A stretch of DNA of 64,000 bases, taken from Brevundimonas sp. Its GTDB lineage: Bacteria > Pseudomonadota > Alphaproteobacteria > Caulobacterales > Caulobacteraceae. The position numbers and the translations under genes were made by a program. How positions within the stretch are numbered: position 1 is the stretch's first letter; each line of letters starts with the position of its first letter. A model generated the notes under the pieces. It made no database searches. It was not told where the DNA came from and saw only the letters and a list, made by a program, of their open reading frames with translations. This document shows, in pieces, positions 41,264 to 53,181 of this stretch. The stretch spans positions 1-64,000 of the forward strand of contig NZ_JAIXTC010000018.1 of NCBI RefSeq assembly GCF_027484365.1, given 5' to 3'.

Positions 41264-42025
41264 TCAGGCGCGGAGCTTCAGCGCCGCCCGATCCGCCTCG
41301 GGCACGTCGGCGTAGACTGTCGCCGGTCGAATGCCCAGCCGCGCCCGCGCCGTCTCCAGCGGCTCTGCGAACAGGGCCTCATAATCCAGCCCCGGCAGCC
41401 ATTTCGCCCGACGTCCGTTCGCCCAGGCCTGCAGCACAGCCCGTCGTGCGGGCACCGACCGCTTCTCGCGCTGGATCTCGCGCGCCGCGCCATAGCCGAT
41501 GAAACCGAAGCCGAGATTATGGGTCTGGGCATAGGAGAAACTGACCACGCAGGCTTCGCCCAGGGCGTCGGTGCCGTAGCCCGTCAGCACATGCCAGATG
41601 TCGTGCACGTCGCGCAGACGGCGCGAGTACCAGACGACCGGATGCGGGGCGTCGATCTCGGGCGCCACTTCGCGCGCAGTCTCAGCGAGGCCGTCGGCGG
41701 TGAAGCCTCGCGCTTCGCGGAACGCCCTGTACTCCGCACCGACCGTGCCCGGCCCGAACTGCGCCAGCCAGACCGGATCATCCAGTTTCAGCGCCAGTTC
41801 GTCGCGCAGGAAGGCCTGACGCCCGCCCTCGACCGTCTTCAGCAGCCGGCTGTAGCCCCGGGCGCCCGACCGGCCGGCCAGGGCCCGCATGATCTCGAAC
41901 ACCTGGGCGGTGTCCTCCTTGTTCCGGATCAGCTTGCGGAAGGCGCGAAACGCTGTGAGCGGCCGAATCCGTTGCGGCTTCAGAATCTGGAAATCGTCGG
42001 GGTAGACGGCGGCGTCCATCGTCAT
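41264..42025 (-). CDS. coq4: COQ4-family ubiquinone biosynthesis protein
   Basis: A 253-residue protein starting MTMDAAVYPDDFQILKPQRIRPLTAFRAFRKLIRNKEDT. The Coq4 metal motif HDxxHxxxG appears as HDIWHVLTGYGTD, near residue 143. LGFGFIGYGAAREIQR and WLPGLDYEALFAEPL are also family segments. Coq4 is needed for ubiquinone synthesis, probably for the ring C1 decarboxylation and hydroxylation step or complex assembly. An AAGGA at the proper distance favours ATG 42025 over the upstream ATGs. Confidence 0.88.
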   Translation of the reverse strand: MTMDAAVYPDDFQILKPQRIRPLTAFRAFRKLIRNKEDTAQVFEIMRALAGRSGARGYSRLLKTVEGGRQAFLRDELALKLDDPVWLAQFGPGTVGAEYRAFREARGFTADGLAETAREVAPEIDAPHPVVWYSRRLRDVHDIWHVLTGYGTDALGEACVVSFSYAQTHNLGFGFIGYGAAREIQREKRSVPARRAVLQAWANGRRAKWLPGLDYEALFAEPLETARARLGIRPATVYADVPEADRAALKLRA

Positions 42026-42100
42026 CGAAAACATCCTTCGCGAAGTCAGGTATCCTATCGCAACTGACCATCCTCTTAAAGCCGTTCCGCCGGAGATCCT

Positions 42101-42325
42101 GTGCTGAAGAAACGCTCCGTCGTCCTCGCAGGCCACGCGACCTCCGTGGCGCTGGAGCCCGAGTTCTGGGCCGTGCTGGACCGGATGGCGGACTCGCGCG
42201 GGCTCAGCCACGCCGGCTTCCTGACCTGGGTCGACGAGACGCGCGGTCGCCGCCCGCTCGCCTCGGCCTGCCGCCTTCTGGCGCTGGCTTACGCAGCGTC
42301 AGAAACGATCATTGTCGAACCCTGA
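42101..42325 (+). CDS. Ribbon-helix-helix domain protein
   Basis: A 74-residue protein, GTG start after GGAGATCCT. LKKRSVVLAGHATSVALEPEFWAVLDRMADSRGLSHAGFLTWVDETRG is a ribbon-helix-helix domain of the PF13467 type, the alphaproteobacterial Arc-like group. It probably binds DNA; its targets are unknown. It diverges from coq4 with 75 bases between them. Confidence 0.8.
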   Translation: MLKKRSVVLAGHATSVALEPEFWAVLDRMADSRGLSHAGFLTWVDETRGRRPLASACRLLALAYAASETIIVEP

Positions 42326-42367
42326 TATTCAGGCGCAGGGTGGGCTCCTCATCAAGGGGTAACCGCC

Positions 42368-43084
42368 GTGCAGATCGACCGCAATCTCGTTCCACCCGCC
42401 ATCATCGGCGGCCTCATCGCCATCGGCCTCATCGGGGCAGGGATCGCCGTCGGCGGGGGCGTGGTCAATGCCAACACCGGCAACCGTCAGGTGACGGTGC
42501 GCGGCGTCGCGGAGCGCAACGTCACCGCCGACCTGGCCATCCTGTCGCTGCGCTTCACCGTCGCCGGCGAGGAACTGCCCGGCGTCCAGGGCCAGATCGA
42601 CGCTGACCTGACAAAGGTCCGCGCCTTCCTGACCTCGCAGGGCTATGGCGAAGACATCGTCACCATCGGCCGGCTCGAGGTCACCGACACCCAGTCCCAG
42701 AGCTACGCCCCGTCGCCGGGCACGCCCCGCTACATTGTCGCCCAGACGGTCACCGTCCGCACCACGGACGTGGCCCGCGTCGCCCAGACCGAGCGCGCCT
42801 TGAACGACCTGGTTCGCCAGGGCGTCCTGCTGGACTTCACGGCCCCGACCTATGTCTTCACCAAGCTGAACGACGTACGGCCGGCAATGATCGCGGAGGC
42901 CACCGCCTCGGCCCGCTCGGGCGCCGAACAGTTCGCCAAGGATTCCGGCGCGCCGCTGGGCCCGATCAAACAGGCGACCCAGGGCTCGTTCGAGATCCTG
43001 GCCCGCGAGGATGTCGACAACGAATCCACCTCACTGGACAAGCGCGTCCGCGTCGTGGCGACGGTGACCTACCAGCTGCGCTAG
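42368..43084 (+). CDS. SIMPL domain (DUF541) protein
   Basis: A 238-residue protein, GTG start, with one N-terminal membrane anchor (residues about 9-32, PPAIIGGLIAIGLIGAGIAVGGGVV). The rest is a SIMPL/DUF541 domain: VTVRGVAERNVTADLAILSLRF, followed by ...IVAQTVTVRTTDVARVAQTERALNDLV and DVRPAMIAEATASARSGAEQFAKDSG. SIMPL proteins form large periplasmic oligomers; their role is uncertain, with links to envelope stress. A strong terminator follows. Confidence 0.88.
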   Translation: MQIDRNLVPPAIIGGLIAIGLIGAGIAVGGGVVNANTGNRQVTVRGVAERNVTADLAILSLRFTVAGEELPGVQGQIDADLTKVRAFLTSQGYGEDIVTIGRLEVTDTQSQSYAPSPGTPRYIVAQTVTVRTTDVARVAQTERALNDLVRQGVLLDFTAPTYVFTKLNDVRPAMIAEATASARSGAEQFAKDSGAPLGPIKQATQGSFEILAREDVDNESTSLDKRVRVVATVTYQLR

Positions 43085-43102
43085 GACACCGCGAAAAGAA
43101 GA

Positions 43103-43134
43103 ACGCCCGCCAGAGCCATCCGGCGGGCGTTTTC
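43103..43134 (+). terminator. Rho-independent terminator after the SIMPL gene
   Basis: A 9-bp stem ACGCCCGCC/GGCGGGCGT with a 10-base loop, followed by TTTTCT, begins 19 bases after the stop. Beyond it, 43141-43215 read on the minus strand contains a Pro-rich tail-like frame ending APSN but no start; it may be a relic. Confidence 0.9.
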
Positions 43135-43274
43135 TATGGTCAGTTCGAAGGGGCCGGGCCCGGCGCCGGCAGGGTCGGCGGCTCGACGGGCGGCAGGGGC
43201 GCGGACGGGGGACTGACTTTGCCTCATGTGCTCATTATGTTCTCCGAATCCCGCCCGCCTTCGAGACTGCCCGT

Positions 43275-45611
43275 TTGACCGACTCTGTGCCTGCTCCCCG
43301 CATTTCCGATCTCGCCCGTTCGCGCGGTCCCGGGGGCGTGGCGCATGACACGCCGGACTATCTGGGCGGCCTGAACCCCGAACAGCGAGAGGCCGTCGAA
43401 ACGACTGAGGGCCCGGTTCTGGTCCTCGCCGGCGCAGGCACGGGCAAGACCCGCGTCCTGACCACCCGGCTGGCCCATATCCTCGCCACCGGGCGCGCGC
43501 GGCCGTGGGAACTGCTGGTCGTCACCTTCACCAACAAGGCCGCGCGCGAGATGCGCGAGCGGATCACCCATCTGATCGGCCCGTCCGCCGAGGGACTGCG
43601 CTGGCTCGGCACCTTCCACTCGGTCGCCGCCCAGATCCTGCGTCGCCACGCCGAACTGGTGGGGTTGAAGTCGACCTTCACCATCCTCGACACCGACGAT
43701 CAGGAGCGGCTGCTGAAGCAGCTACTCGAGGCCGCCAACATCGACACCAAGCGCTGGACGCCGAAGTCGCTGGCCGGTCTGATCGACCACTGGAAGAACC
43801 GCGGCTGGACGCCGGAGAAGCTGCCGCCCGGCGAGGACTTCGCCAACGGCAAGGGCCAGAGCCTGTACGCCGCCTACCAGTCGCGGCTGGCCACGCTGAA
43901 CGCCTGCGACTTCGGCGATCTGCTGCTGCACAACCTCACAATCCTGTCCAGACACACTGATATCGCAGAGGAATATCGGAAACGTTTTCGATACATTCTC
44001 GTCGACGAGTACCAGGACACGAATGTCGCCCAGTACCTGTGGCTGCGACTGCTGACGTCCTCGACCGGCAACGTCTGCTGCGTCGGCGACGACGATCAGT
44101 CCATCTATGGATGGCGCGGTGCAGAAGTCGACAATATCCTTCGGTTTGAAAAGGATTTTCCGGGCGCCAAGATCGTCAAGCTGGAGCGCAACTACCGCTC
44201 GACCAGCCACATCCTCGGAGCGGCTTCGGGCCTGATCGCCGCCAACCGCGACCGGCTCGGCAAGACCCTGTGGACCGAGGACCAGACCGGAGACAAGGTC
44301 CGCGTGCGCGGGGTCTGGGACGGCGAGGCCGAAAGCCGGTTGATCGCTGACGAGATCGAGACGGCGAAACGAGGTGGTATAAAATACAAGGATATGGCCG
44401 TCCTTGTTCGCGCGTCGTTTCAGATGCGGGCCTTCGAGGAGCGTTTCGTCCTCCTCGCCATCCCCTACACGGTCATCGGCGGGCCGCGCTTCTTCGAGCG
44501 CGCCGAGATCCGCGACGCCCATGCCTATCTGCGCCTGATCCAGTCCGAGGACGACGACCTGGCCTTCGAGCGGATCGTCAATGTGCCCAAGCGGGGAATC
44601 GGCGAAACCTCGGTCCAGAAGATCCTCCAGATCGCCCGCCACACCGGCGTCTCGGCCATGACCGCCGTGCGCGACCTGATCGGCTCGGACGAGCTCCAGG
44701 CCCGGACCCGCACCGCCCTGTCGACCTTCGTGCGCGATCTCGACCGCTGGCGGGCGCTGGCGTCCGACACCCGCCACTGGCTGCTGACCGAAACCGTGCT
44801 GGAGGAGAGCGGCTATACCGACATGCAGAAGGCCGACCGCGTCACCGGCCCGACCCGCCTCGACAACCTCAAGGAACTGACCCAGGCGATGCAGTCGTTC
44901 GAGACGCTCGGCGCCTATCTCGAACACGTCTCGCTGGTCATGGACCTGGATCGCGGCCCCTCCTCCGATGCCGTCCAGATCATGACCCTGCACGGCGCCA
45001 AGGGGCTGGAGTTCCCTCTGGTCTTCCTGCCCGGCTGGGAGGAAGGCGTCTTCCCGTCCCAGCGCAGCATCGACGAGAAGGGCGAGAAGGGTCTCGAGGA
45101 GGAACGCCGCCTCGCCTATGTCGGCGTCACCCGCGCCAAACAGGACGCCCGCATCTCGTTCGCCGCCAACCGGCTGGTCTATGGCCGCTGGACCTCGCAA
45201 CTGCCCAGCCGCTTCGTCGACGAACTGCCCATCGCTCACGTCGAGGCCGAGAGCGACACCGGCTACTACGGCGCCTCGGCCGGAATGAAGGAGGCCAGGT
45301 CCCGCTGGGACGACGCGCCCACCTTCGGCGCCGGCTACACCTCACCCGGCTGGCAGCGCGCCCAGGCCGTGACGGCATCCCGAGCGCCCGGGGCCCGGCC
45401 TGCCCGCAACACGATCATCGAGGGCGAAGGCCGCCTCGTCGCCACCGCCGACCCGAAGACCGGCTCCGGCTTCTTGAAGGGCCAGCGCGTCTTCCACCAG
45501 AAATTTGGCTACGGCTCCGTCCGCGTCATCGAGGGCAACAAGCTGACCGTCGAGTTCGAGAAGGCCGGCGAGAAGAAGGTCATCGACACCTTCGTGGAGA
45601 AGGCGGAGTGA
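43275..45611 (+). CDS. uvrD: UvrD/PcrA-type ATP-dependent DNA helicase
   Basis: A 778-residue superfamily 1A 3'-5' helicase for nucleotide excision and mismatch repair. Motifs are complete: Walker A AGAGTGKT (52-59), TFTNKAAREM (Ia), DEYQDT (II), GDDDQSIYGWRGA (III), ERNYRS (IV), TLHGAKGLEF (V) and AYVGVTRAK (VI). The C-terminal domain closes with a KGQRVFHQKFGYGSV motif that binds RNA polymerase in PcrA/UvrD. The start is TTG 43275, with a short poorly conserved N-terminal extension. Its stop overlaps the next gene by 4 bases (GTGA). Confidence 0.95.
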   Translation: MTDSVPAPRISDLARSRGPGGVAHDTPDYLGGLNPEQREAVETTEGPVLVLAGAGTGKTRVLTTRLAHILATGRARPWELLVVTFTNKAAREMRERITHLIGPSAEGLRWLGTFHSVAAQILRRHAELVGLKSTFTILDTDDQERLLKQLLEAANIDTKRWTPKSLAGLIDHWKNRGWTPEKLPPGEDFANGKGQSLYAAYQSRLATLNACDFGDLLLHNLTILSRHTDIAEEYRKRFRYILVDEYQDTNVAQYLWLRLLTSSTGNVCCVGDDDQSIYGWRGAEVDNILRFEKDFPGAKIVKLERNYRSTSHILGAASGLIAANRDRLGKTLWTEDQTGDKVRVRGVWDGEAESRLIADEIETAKRGGIKYKDMAVLVRASFQMRAFEERFVLLAIPYTVIGGPRFFERAEIRDAHAYLRLIQSEDDDLAFERIVNVPKRGIGETSVQKILQIARHTGVSAMTAVRDLIGSDELQARTRTALSTFVRDLDRWRALASDTRHWLLTETVLEESGYTDMQKADRVTGPTRLDNLKELTQAMQSFETLGAYLEHVSLVMDLDRGPSSDAVQIMTLHGAKGLEFPLVFLPGWEEGVFPSQRSIDEKGEKGLEEERRLAYVGVTRAKQDARISFAANRLVYGRWTSQLPSRFVDELPIAHVEAESDTGYYGASAGMKEARSRWDDAPTFGAGYTSPGWQRAQAVTASRAPGARPARNTIIEGEGRLVATADPKTGSGFLKGQRVFHQKFGYGSVRVIEGNKLTVEFEKAGEKKVIDTFVEKAE

Positions 45612-46081
45612 GCCGCGAGGCCATCCTCGCGATCGCCACTGATGTCCGCGCCTTCCTCGAACCGGTCTGGCGCGAGTGGCATCTGGTACGGGGCGGCGAG
45701 ATGCCGTCCATCGCGTCCGAGAACACCTGTGGTCGATCCAGCCTGTTTCTTCAGCGCGCCCTGATCGACGCGGGGTTTGCCGCCGACTGGGTGTCGGGCG
45801 TTCCATCTCCCGACCACCCAGACGATCCAGTCGGCTTCTTCGACGGAGAGATCTGGCGCAGCCACGCCTGGGTTCAGTGCGAGGATCTGATCGTGGACAT
45901 CACGGCAGACCAATTCGGCGACCGACCGGTGACGGTGGTCAGCCTCCATGATGATCGTTACCAACAAGGTCTGCGCGATCCGGCGCTACCGGAGTTCGTT
46001 GTGGCCCGAACCGAGGCAGTGGCGGCGATCTGGCCACGATGGATAGCAGCGCGAAACTGCGTTATCTTGTGGCATGGCTGA
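45608..46081 (+). CDS. Protein of unknown function with Cys-His-Asp triad pattern
   Basis: A 157-residue protein, GTG start overlapping the uvrD stop. Cys41 in ENTCGRSSLFLQRAL lies at the start of a helix, His86 in RSHAWVQC and Asp97 in LIVDITADQFG follow, an order and spacing typical of papain-fold transglutaminase-like proteins. It has no signal peptide. The substrate is unknown. Its 3' end overlaps the antitoxin gene by 8 bases, joining uvrD and a toxin-antitoxin pair into one coupled unit. Confidence 0.65.
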   Translation: MSREAILAIATDVRAFLEPVWREWHLVRGGEMPSIASENTCGRSSLFLQRALIDAGFAADWVSGVPSPDHPDDPVGFFDGEIWRSHAWVQCEDLIVDITADQFGDRPVTVVSLHDDRYQQGLRDPALPEFVVARTEAVAAIWPRWIAARNCVILWHG

Positions 46082-46340
46082 TGGCGCTCTGAACCTGACG
46101 TTCGATGAATACCTCTCCGCGAAGATCGTGGAGAAAGCCAAAGCCTTGGGCGTTTCTCCGCAGGAGTTGGCCACCACACTGCTGGATCAGCAGTTCTTCG
46201 ACCACGACGACTTCACCTGGACAAATGGTGATCCGAGAAGGGAGCGCACGACGCCCGCTGACTTCGAAGGCGCACGCGACTGGGATGAGGTCCGTCCGGA
46301 GTTCATGGCTCTTATAGAGAAGACGTTCGGTCCCGAATGA
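46074..46340 (+). CDS. Antitoxin of a ParDE/RelBE-type module
   Basis: An 88-residue protein. The N-terminal LTFDEYLSAKIVEKAKALGVSPQELATTLLDQQ looks like a dimerising DNA-binding helix pair. The acidic C-terminal part (TPADFEGARDWDEVRPEFMALIEKTFG) resembles the toxin-wrapping tail of ParD-like antitoxins. It overlaps the upstream gene by 8 bases and the toxin gene by 4. Identification rests on position before a RelE/ParE toxin. Confidence 0.75.
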   Translation: MADGALNLTFDEYLSAKIVEKAKALGVSPQELATTLLDQQFFDHDDFTWTNGDPRRERTTPADFEGARDWDEVRPEFMALIEKTFGPE

Positions 46341-46624
46341 GGGTTAAGCTGACGCGTCAGGCGCAGCGAGACTTTCTCGACCAGATCGATTGGTTGAAGC
46401 GTCGATCCCCTGCCGCCGGTCGAAGCGCAACGCTGGCGATAATCGAGGCCCTCGATGTATTGCGGGCTTTTCCGGAGGCTGGCCCAGCCGTCGAGGGTGA
46501 ACGTAGAGAGCAATATGTGCGCTTCGGCCTTTATGGCTATGTGATTGAATACGAGCGGCTTGAGGCGATCGTCTACGTGACCCGCATCTATCACGGTGCC
46601 CAGGACCGCGCACGGCACGAATAA
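46337..46624 (+). CDS. RelE/ParE-superfamily toxin
   Basis: A 95-residue toxin: VKLTRQAQRDFLDQIDWLKRRSPAAGRSATLAIIEALDVLRAFPEAGPAVEG then REQYVRFGLYGYVIEYERLEAIVYVTRIYHGAQDR. This is the ParE/RelE fold with the closing arrangement (YVIEY, IYHGAQDR) of the ParE branch. Such toxins cleave ribosome-bound mRNA or inhibit gyrase. The pair appears intact. It is the last gene of the uvrD-linked chain; ltrA converges 4 bases beyond. Confidence 0.88.
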   Translation: MRVKLTRQAQRDFLDQIDWLKRRSPAAGRSATLAIIEALDVLRAFPEAGPAVEGERREQYVRFGLYGYVIEYERLEAIVYVTRIYHGAQDRARHE

Positions 46625-46627
46625 GGC

Positions 46628-47791
46628 TCAGGGGTGAGCGATCGGCCTGGTTCTGACAACCAGCGTTTCCCACGCTGCCACCGCCACCATCACCGCGGTC
46701 GTCAGTGCGGCCAGCCCCAGCGGCGTCGTCATCGGCACGACGAACCACAGCCCCGCCAGCGCCACGACACCGATGACCCTCGGCATGGCCCAGCGCTCGA
46801 ACACCGCCAGTTGGGCCAGCAGGCCGCCGATCATGAACAGCAGCGGCCCGCCGATCAGCACGGCGGCGGTCTCGATCGCGACAGGCCCGGTCGGATGCAT
46901 CAGGGCCAGCTCGTCGCCGACCGCGGTGACGATGATCCCGGCCACGATCAGGATCGGGCAATAGGTGTAGGCGCGGCGGGCGAGCTTGCCGGGATCATCA
47001 GCGTTCGCAATGACCTCGGACGCCGCCTCGTGCGAGGCGCTGAAATACAGCCACCACATCGCCAGGGTGCCGACAAAGGCGACCACAGCCGCGGCCACCA
47101 CCTCGGACGTCCAGGTCAGGTCGGCGAAGGTCGCACCGGTGACGAGGATCGATTCGCCCAGACAGATGATGACGAACAGCCCGACCCGTTCCGCGATATG
47201 GCCGCCCTCGACCGTCCAGTCGGCAGTGACAGCCTTGCCGAGACCGGGCACGCGGAACGACAGGGCCGGCGAGACATATTCGATGGCCAGGGCCGCCAGC
47301 CAGAGCCAGAGCCGCGTCTGTCCCTCCACGAGCCCGCCCGCGATCCAGAACAGGCCGGACAGCGACGACCAGCACAGGATGCGCAGGAAGTTCCGGCTCA
47401 GCACCGGGTCTTTACGCACGGCCCATAGCATGAACAGGCTGCGTCCGACCTGGATCGAGACGAAGGCCAGGGCGAACCACAGCCCCTTGGCGCCGAACGC
47501 TTCGGGCAGGGACGTCGACAGCAGGAGCCCTGCCCCCATCACGGCGAACAGGGCGATCCGCACCGCCGCGCGCTCCGGGTCCAGCCAGTTGGTCACCCAG
47601 CTGGTGTAGATCCACGCCCACCACACAGCCGCCGCCATCATCGCCGCCTGCAGCGCGCCCAGAGGCGTCAGATGCGCCAGCAGGGTGTGGGAGATCTGGG
47701 TGACCGCGAACACGAACACCAGGTCGAAAAACAGCTCGACGAACCCGACCCGGGCAGGGCGTCCGTCGCGTCGGCGCGTCAGGCTGGTCAT
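46628..47791 (-). CDS. ltrA: LtrA-family (low temperature requirement A) membrane protein
   Basis: A 387-residue integral membrane protein with about twelve hydrophobic segments. The start MTSLTRRRDGRPARVGFVELFFDLVFVFAVTQISHTLL contains the LtrA hallmark VxFVELFFDLVFVFAxTQxSH. GLFVIICLGESILVTGATF and LAMWWLYFSASHEAASEVI are also diagnostic. LtrA was named for cold growth in Listeria but its transport substrate is unknown. The frame is open upstream to 47896, yet the family begins at this ATG. Confidence 0.9.
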   Translation of the reverse strand: MTSLTRRRDGRPARVGFVELFFDLVFVFAVTQISHTLLAHLTPLGALQAAMMAAAVWWAWIYTSWVTNWLDPERAAVRIALFAVMGAGLLLSTSLPEAFGAKGLWFALAFVSIQVGRSLFMLWAVRKDPVLSRNFLRILCWSSLSGLFWIAGGLVEGQTRLWLWLAALAIEYVSPALSFRVPGLGKAVTADWTVEGGHIAERVGLFVIICLGESILVTGATFADLTWTSEVVAAAVVAFVGTLAMWWLYFSASHEAASEVIANADDPGKLARRAYTYCPILIVAGIIVTAVGDELALMHPTGPVAIETAAVLIGGPLLFMIGGLLAQLAVFERWAMPRVIGVVALAGLWFVVPMTTPLGLAALTTAVMVAVAAWETLVVRTRPIAHP

Positions 47792-47914
47792 CCGGCATCC
47801 CTCCCGTTTCAGCGCGAGCCTGCCGCGCCCGCCGGATTTCGTCCAGCACGCCCCTTTCGCGGCCCTGTTTTTCCGATCACAGTGCATTTTCAACACCCTG
47901 GGGAGGGCTCAACC

Positions 47915-48310
47915 ATGTCCCGTCTTTTTGCCGCCGGTCTGATCACCCTCGCCCTCGCGGCCTGCAAACCCGTCGCCGAACCGGTGCCCCCCGCCGAGCC
48001 TGCCGCCCCGGCCCCGGCTGTCCAGACCGCTGCCGAATCGGCCTGGGCGGCCGAACAGGACCGGTATCTCGCGGTGAACGTCCAGCCCTCAGACCCCCTC
48101 GAAGCCGTCCTGTGGCGCGGGGTCCGCTGTGACTTCCTCGGTGGCGAGTTCGGCGGCGACAACTCCGAACAGGATCGCGCGATCAACGCCCGCATGGACG
48201 AACTGAAATGCGGCGACGAACTGCTGGCGGAGGCGCGGGAGTTGCGCGGGACGCGGGCCGGCGATCCGGCGGCCGTCGCCCGGCTGGACGCCCTGCTCGC
48301 ACGCTGGTGA
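47915..48310 (+). CDS. Small lipoprotein, function unknown
   Basis: A 131-residue predicted lipoprotein with GGGAGGG upstream of the ATG. The leader MSRLFAAGLITLALAAC ends in a lipobox. A Pro/Ala linker is followed by a helical region with two Cys (GVRCDFLGGEF and MDELKCGDELL). I recognise no family. It diverges from ltrA and is followed by the O-antigen ligase gene. Confidence 0.65.
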   Translation: MSRLFAAGLITLALAACKPVAEPVPPAEPAAPAPAVQTAAESAWAAEQDRYLAVNVQPSDPLEAVLWRGVRCDFLGGEFGGDNSEQDRAINARMDELKCGDELLAEARELRGTRAGDPAAVARLDALLARW

Positions 48311-49663
48311 GGCTAACGGTTCGTTAGCGGCGATCGCCGACCCTGCGGGTCGTGCGACCGTCCGGCGAATCCCCTGACCTGATCGATCCCGGTCCGCCCC
48401 TGTGGGAACAGGCGGCGGCCATCGTCGTGATCATGATGCTGACCCAGGCCTTCATCGGCCCGGTATTCGCCCCGACCCAGGAAGAGACGCCGATCCTGCG
48501 TCTGGTCTGGCTGCCGGTCTATGCGATCATCGCCGGCCTGATCGCCCTGCGTCCGGCGGTGCTGATCCGAGCCTGGCCGGCCTGGCTGATCCTCGCAGTG
48601 CTGGTGCTCCAGGCCTTCGCCTCGAAATGGTGGTCCATCGATCCCGGCGTGACCCAGAGGCGGGTCATCGCCATGGCCATCTCCAGCGCCTTCGCGATCT
48701 ACCTCGGCGTCGCCTTCACCGGCCGCCACCTGCCCCGCATGCTGATGCTGGCCTCGCTGATCATGGGGCTGGGCAGTCTCGTCATGGTCTTCGTCAACCC
48801 GACCATCGGCGTGCACCAGCTGGAGAACGCGGGCCTGTGGCGGGGCCTGTGGTACGAGAAGAACCAGATGGGCCTGGTCATGTCGGCCGGCGCCGTGGCC
48901 GCCGCTGCCTGTCTCGCCTCGGATGACCGGCGACGACGGCTGCCCGCCCTCACCCTGGCCGTCTGCGCGGTGCTGGTGCTCGCCACCCAGTCCAAGACCT
49001 CCCTCCTCTGCCTGATGCTCGGCGTCGGCGCGGTCGGGGGGCTCTGGGCCATGAAGCGCGGCGGAGCGGCCTTTTCCATCGTCGCCCTGTGGTTCGGCGT
49101 CGTCCTCACGGCGGGCGCGGCCTATGTCTTCATCACGGACCCGGCCATGGTGCTGAAGGCCCTCGGCAAGGACCCGTCCCTGACCGGCCGGACCGACATC
49201 TGGGAGGCCCTGATGCGCGAGGTCGCCGAACGCCCCTGGACCGGCTTCGGCTATCAGGCCTTCTGGGGCAAGGATTCGGTCCCGGCCGCCTTCATCCGCG
49301 CCGAGACCCAGTGGCCTGTGCCGTCGGCCCACAACGGCTGGATCGACCTTCTGATCCAGCTCGGCTGGCCCGGCGCGATCACGGTCGGGATCACCGTCGC
49401 CCTCGCCACGGTCGTCACGGTCTTCCGCATCCCGGGCTCCGGTGCGCGCGAGGGCTACTGGGCCGTGGGCTACCTGCTGGTCTTCCTCCTGCTGAGCCTC
49501 TCGGAGAGCGTGCTCCTCAGCCACGCCAACCTGCCCTGGACCCTGCTGCTGGCCATTCTGGCGCGGGCGCTGGCCTTCGAGCCCGATCCGGTCCGCGCGC
49601 CGCTTGCTACGCCGAGGTCAGGGGCCTACCAGACGGCTCCCCGAATCGCCGCACACTCCGCCC

Positions 49664-51732
<2,069 letters not shown>

Positions 51733-51736
<4 letters not shown>

Positions 51737-53091
51737 GCGGCTGCCGGAACCATCCCCGCCAGTTTGAGTCTCAGTTGCTGACGCAGGAACCATAGCGCCA
51801 CTAGACAGTGGATCGCCACGGAGGTCGCGGACAGCCACCAGATGTGCTCCAGCCGCGCCCAGGGCTGGCCGGACAGCCAGATCGCCGGAACCGCGAAGGT
51901 CACCAGCCGCGAGACGCTGCCCCACAGGGCGGGTCGTGTGTCGCCCAGGGCCTGGAAGGTCCCGGAGGCCGTGAATATCAGGCCGGTGGCGAGGAAGTTG
52001 ATCGAGGCGATCCTGAGGAACATCGCCCCGACCTCGATCACCGCCGGATCACGGGCAAAGACGGCGATCATCGCATGCGGCCAGACCTGACACAGCAGAG
52101 TCAGGACCAGCATCAGCCCCGATGACAGGATCGCCGCGTCTCTTACAGTACGCCGCACCCGATCCGCTCGCCCGGCGCCGAAATTCTGGCCCGCCACCGG
52201 TGCGACCGCGAAAGACACGGCCATGGCCGGCAGGAAGATCGACTGCATGACCCGCGCACCGACGCCGTAACCGGCCTGGGCCTCGCTGCCGAACTGGCGG
52301 ATGACGCCATAGACGACGGCGGTGATCACGAACATCAGCAGGAACTCGCCCGCGGCCGGCAGGCCGATGCCCACGATCCGGCGGCAGACACTCCAGTCCG
52401 GCTTCGGCAGTTTCAGCGGATGGGCGATCAGGGTCTGGGACCGGCCGAACACGAACAGCATGCCGAGGAATCCGACCCCCGCCGCGATGGAGCTGGCCAG
52501 GCCGGCGCCGAACACGCCCAGCGGAAGGCCCGTGCCCCAGCCCGCGATCAGCACCGGCGCGAGGACGGCGTTCAGCACGACCGTGCCCGACTGCAGCAGC
52601 ATCGTCGGCCGCGCCACGCCCGCCGCCCGCAGCGCCGAGCCCATGGCGTTGGTCGGGAAGCTCAGGGCCAGGGCCGGCAGGAAACCGAACAGATAAGCCC
52701 TGCCCATCGCCGTCGTTTCCGCGTCCGCCGCGATCAGGGACAGGGCCGGTTCGGCGGCCAGATAGCCGACCACCAGGGTCATCGCGCCCAGCCCGAGCGA
52801 CAGGATCATGGCCTGGCGATAGACGCCCTCGGCGGCCCCGAAATCCTTCGCGCCGATCGACCGGGCGATCAGCGACAGGGCGCCCACCCCGACCATCTGC
52901 GCGAGCGCCAGCGAAAGGAAGAAGGCGTTCCCCGCCAGTCCCACGCCGGCGATCGCCGCCGCGCCGAGACCGGCGACGAAATACAGGTCGACGATAAAAT
53001 ACAGGGTCTGGAAGACCAGTCCGATGCCGATGAACCCCGCCATCCCCACCAGCTTGCCGGTGATCGACCCCTGCGTCAGATCCTGTTGCAT
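51733..53091 (-). CDS. MATE-family multidrug efflux transporter
   Basis: A 452-residue protein with twelve transmembrane helices in two related halves. MQQDLTQGSITGKLVGMAGFIGIGLVFQTLYFIVDLYFVAGLG opens it; NAMGSALRAAGVARPTMLLQ and PVAGQNFGAGRADRVRRTVRDA mark the MATE repeats. It should export cationic drugs or metabolites using Na+ or H+. Its stop overlaps the parE stop by 4 bases (CTAG), tail to tail. A good promoter lies 45-73 bases upstream. Confidence 0.92.
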
Positions 53092-53135
53092 CGTCTCTTG
53101 TCCCCGACCTTGTCGGGCACGGCCTCGACGACCCG

Positions 53136-53164
53136 GATTTACCCGGATGTTATTGTCGCGTCAA
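53136..53164 (-). promoter_or_regulatory. Sigma-70-type promoter of the MATE gene
   Basis: On the minus strand TTGACG (53164-53159) and TAAATC (53141-53136) are separated by 17 bases, giving a start near 53129 and a leader of about 38 bases before the ATG at 53091. Confidence 0.6.
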
Positions 53165-53181
53165 TATCGCCCGGGTGATAA

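Noticed and set aside
43141..43215. Pro-rich minus-strand frame ending APSN
   Set aside because: No start is attached and a stop lies just upstream; too short to support as a gene.
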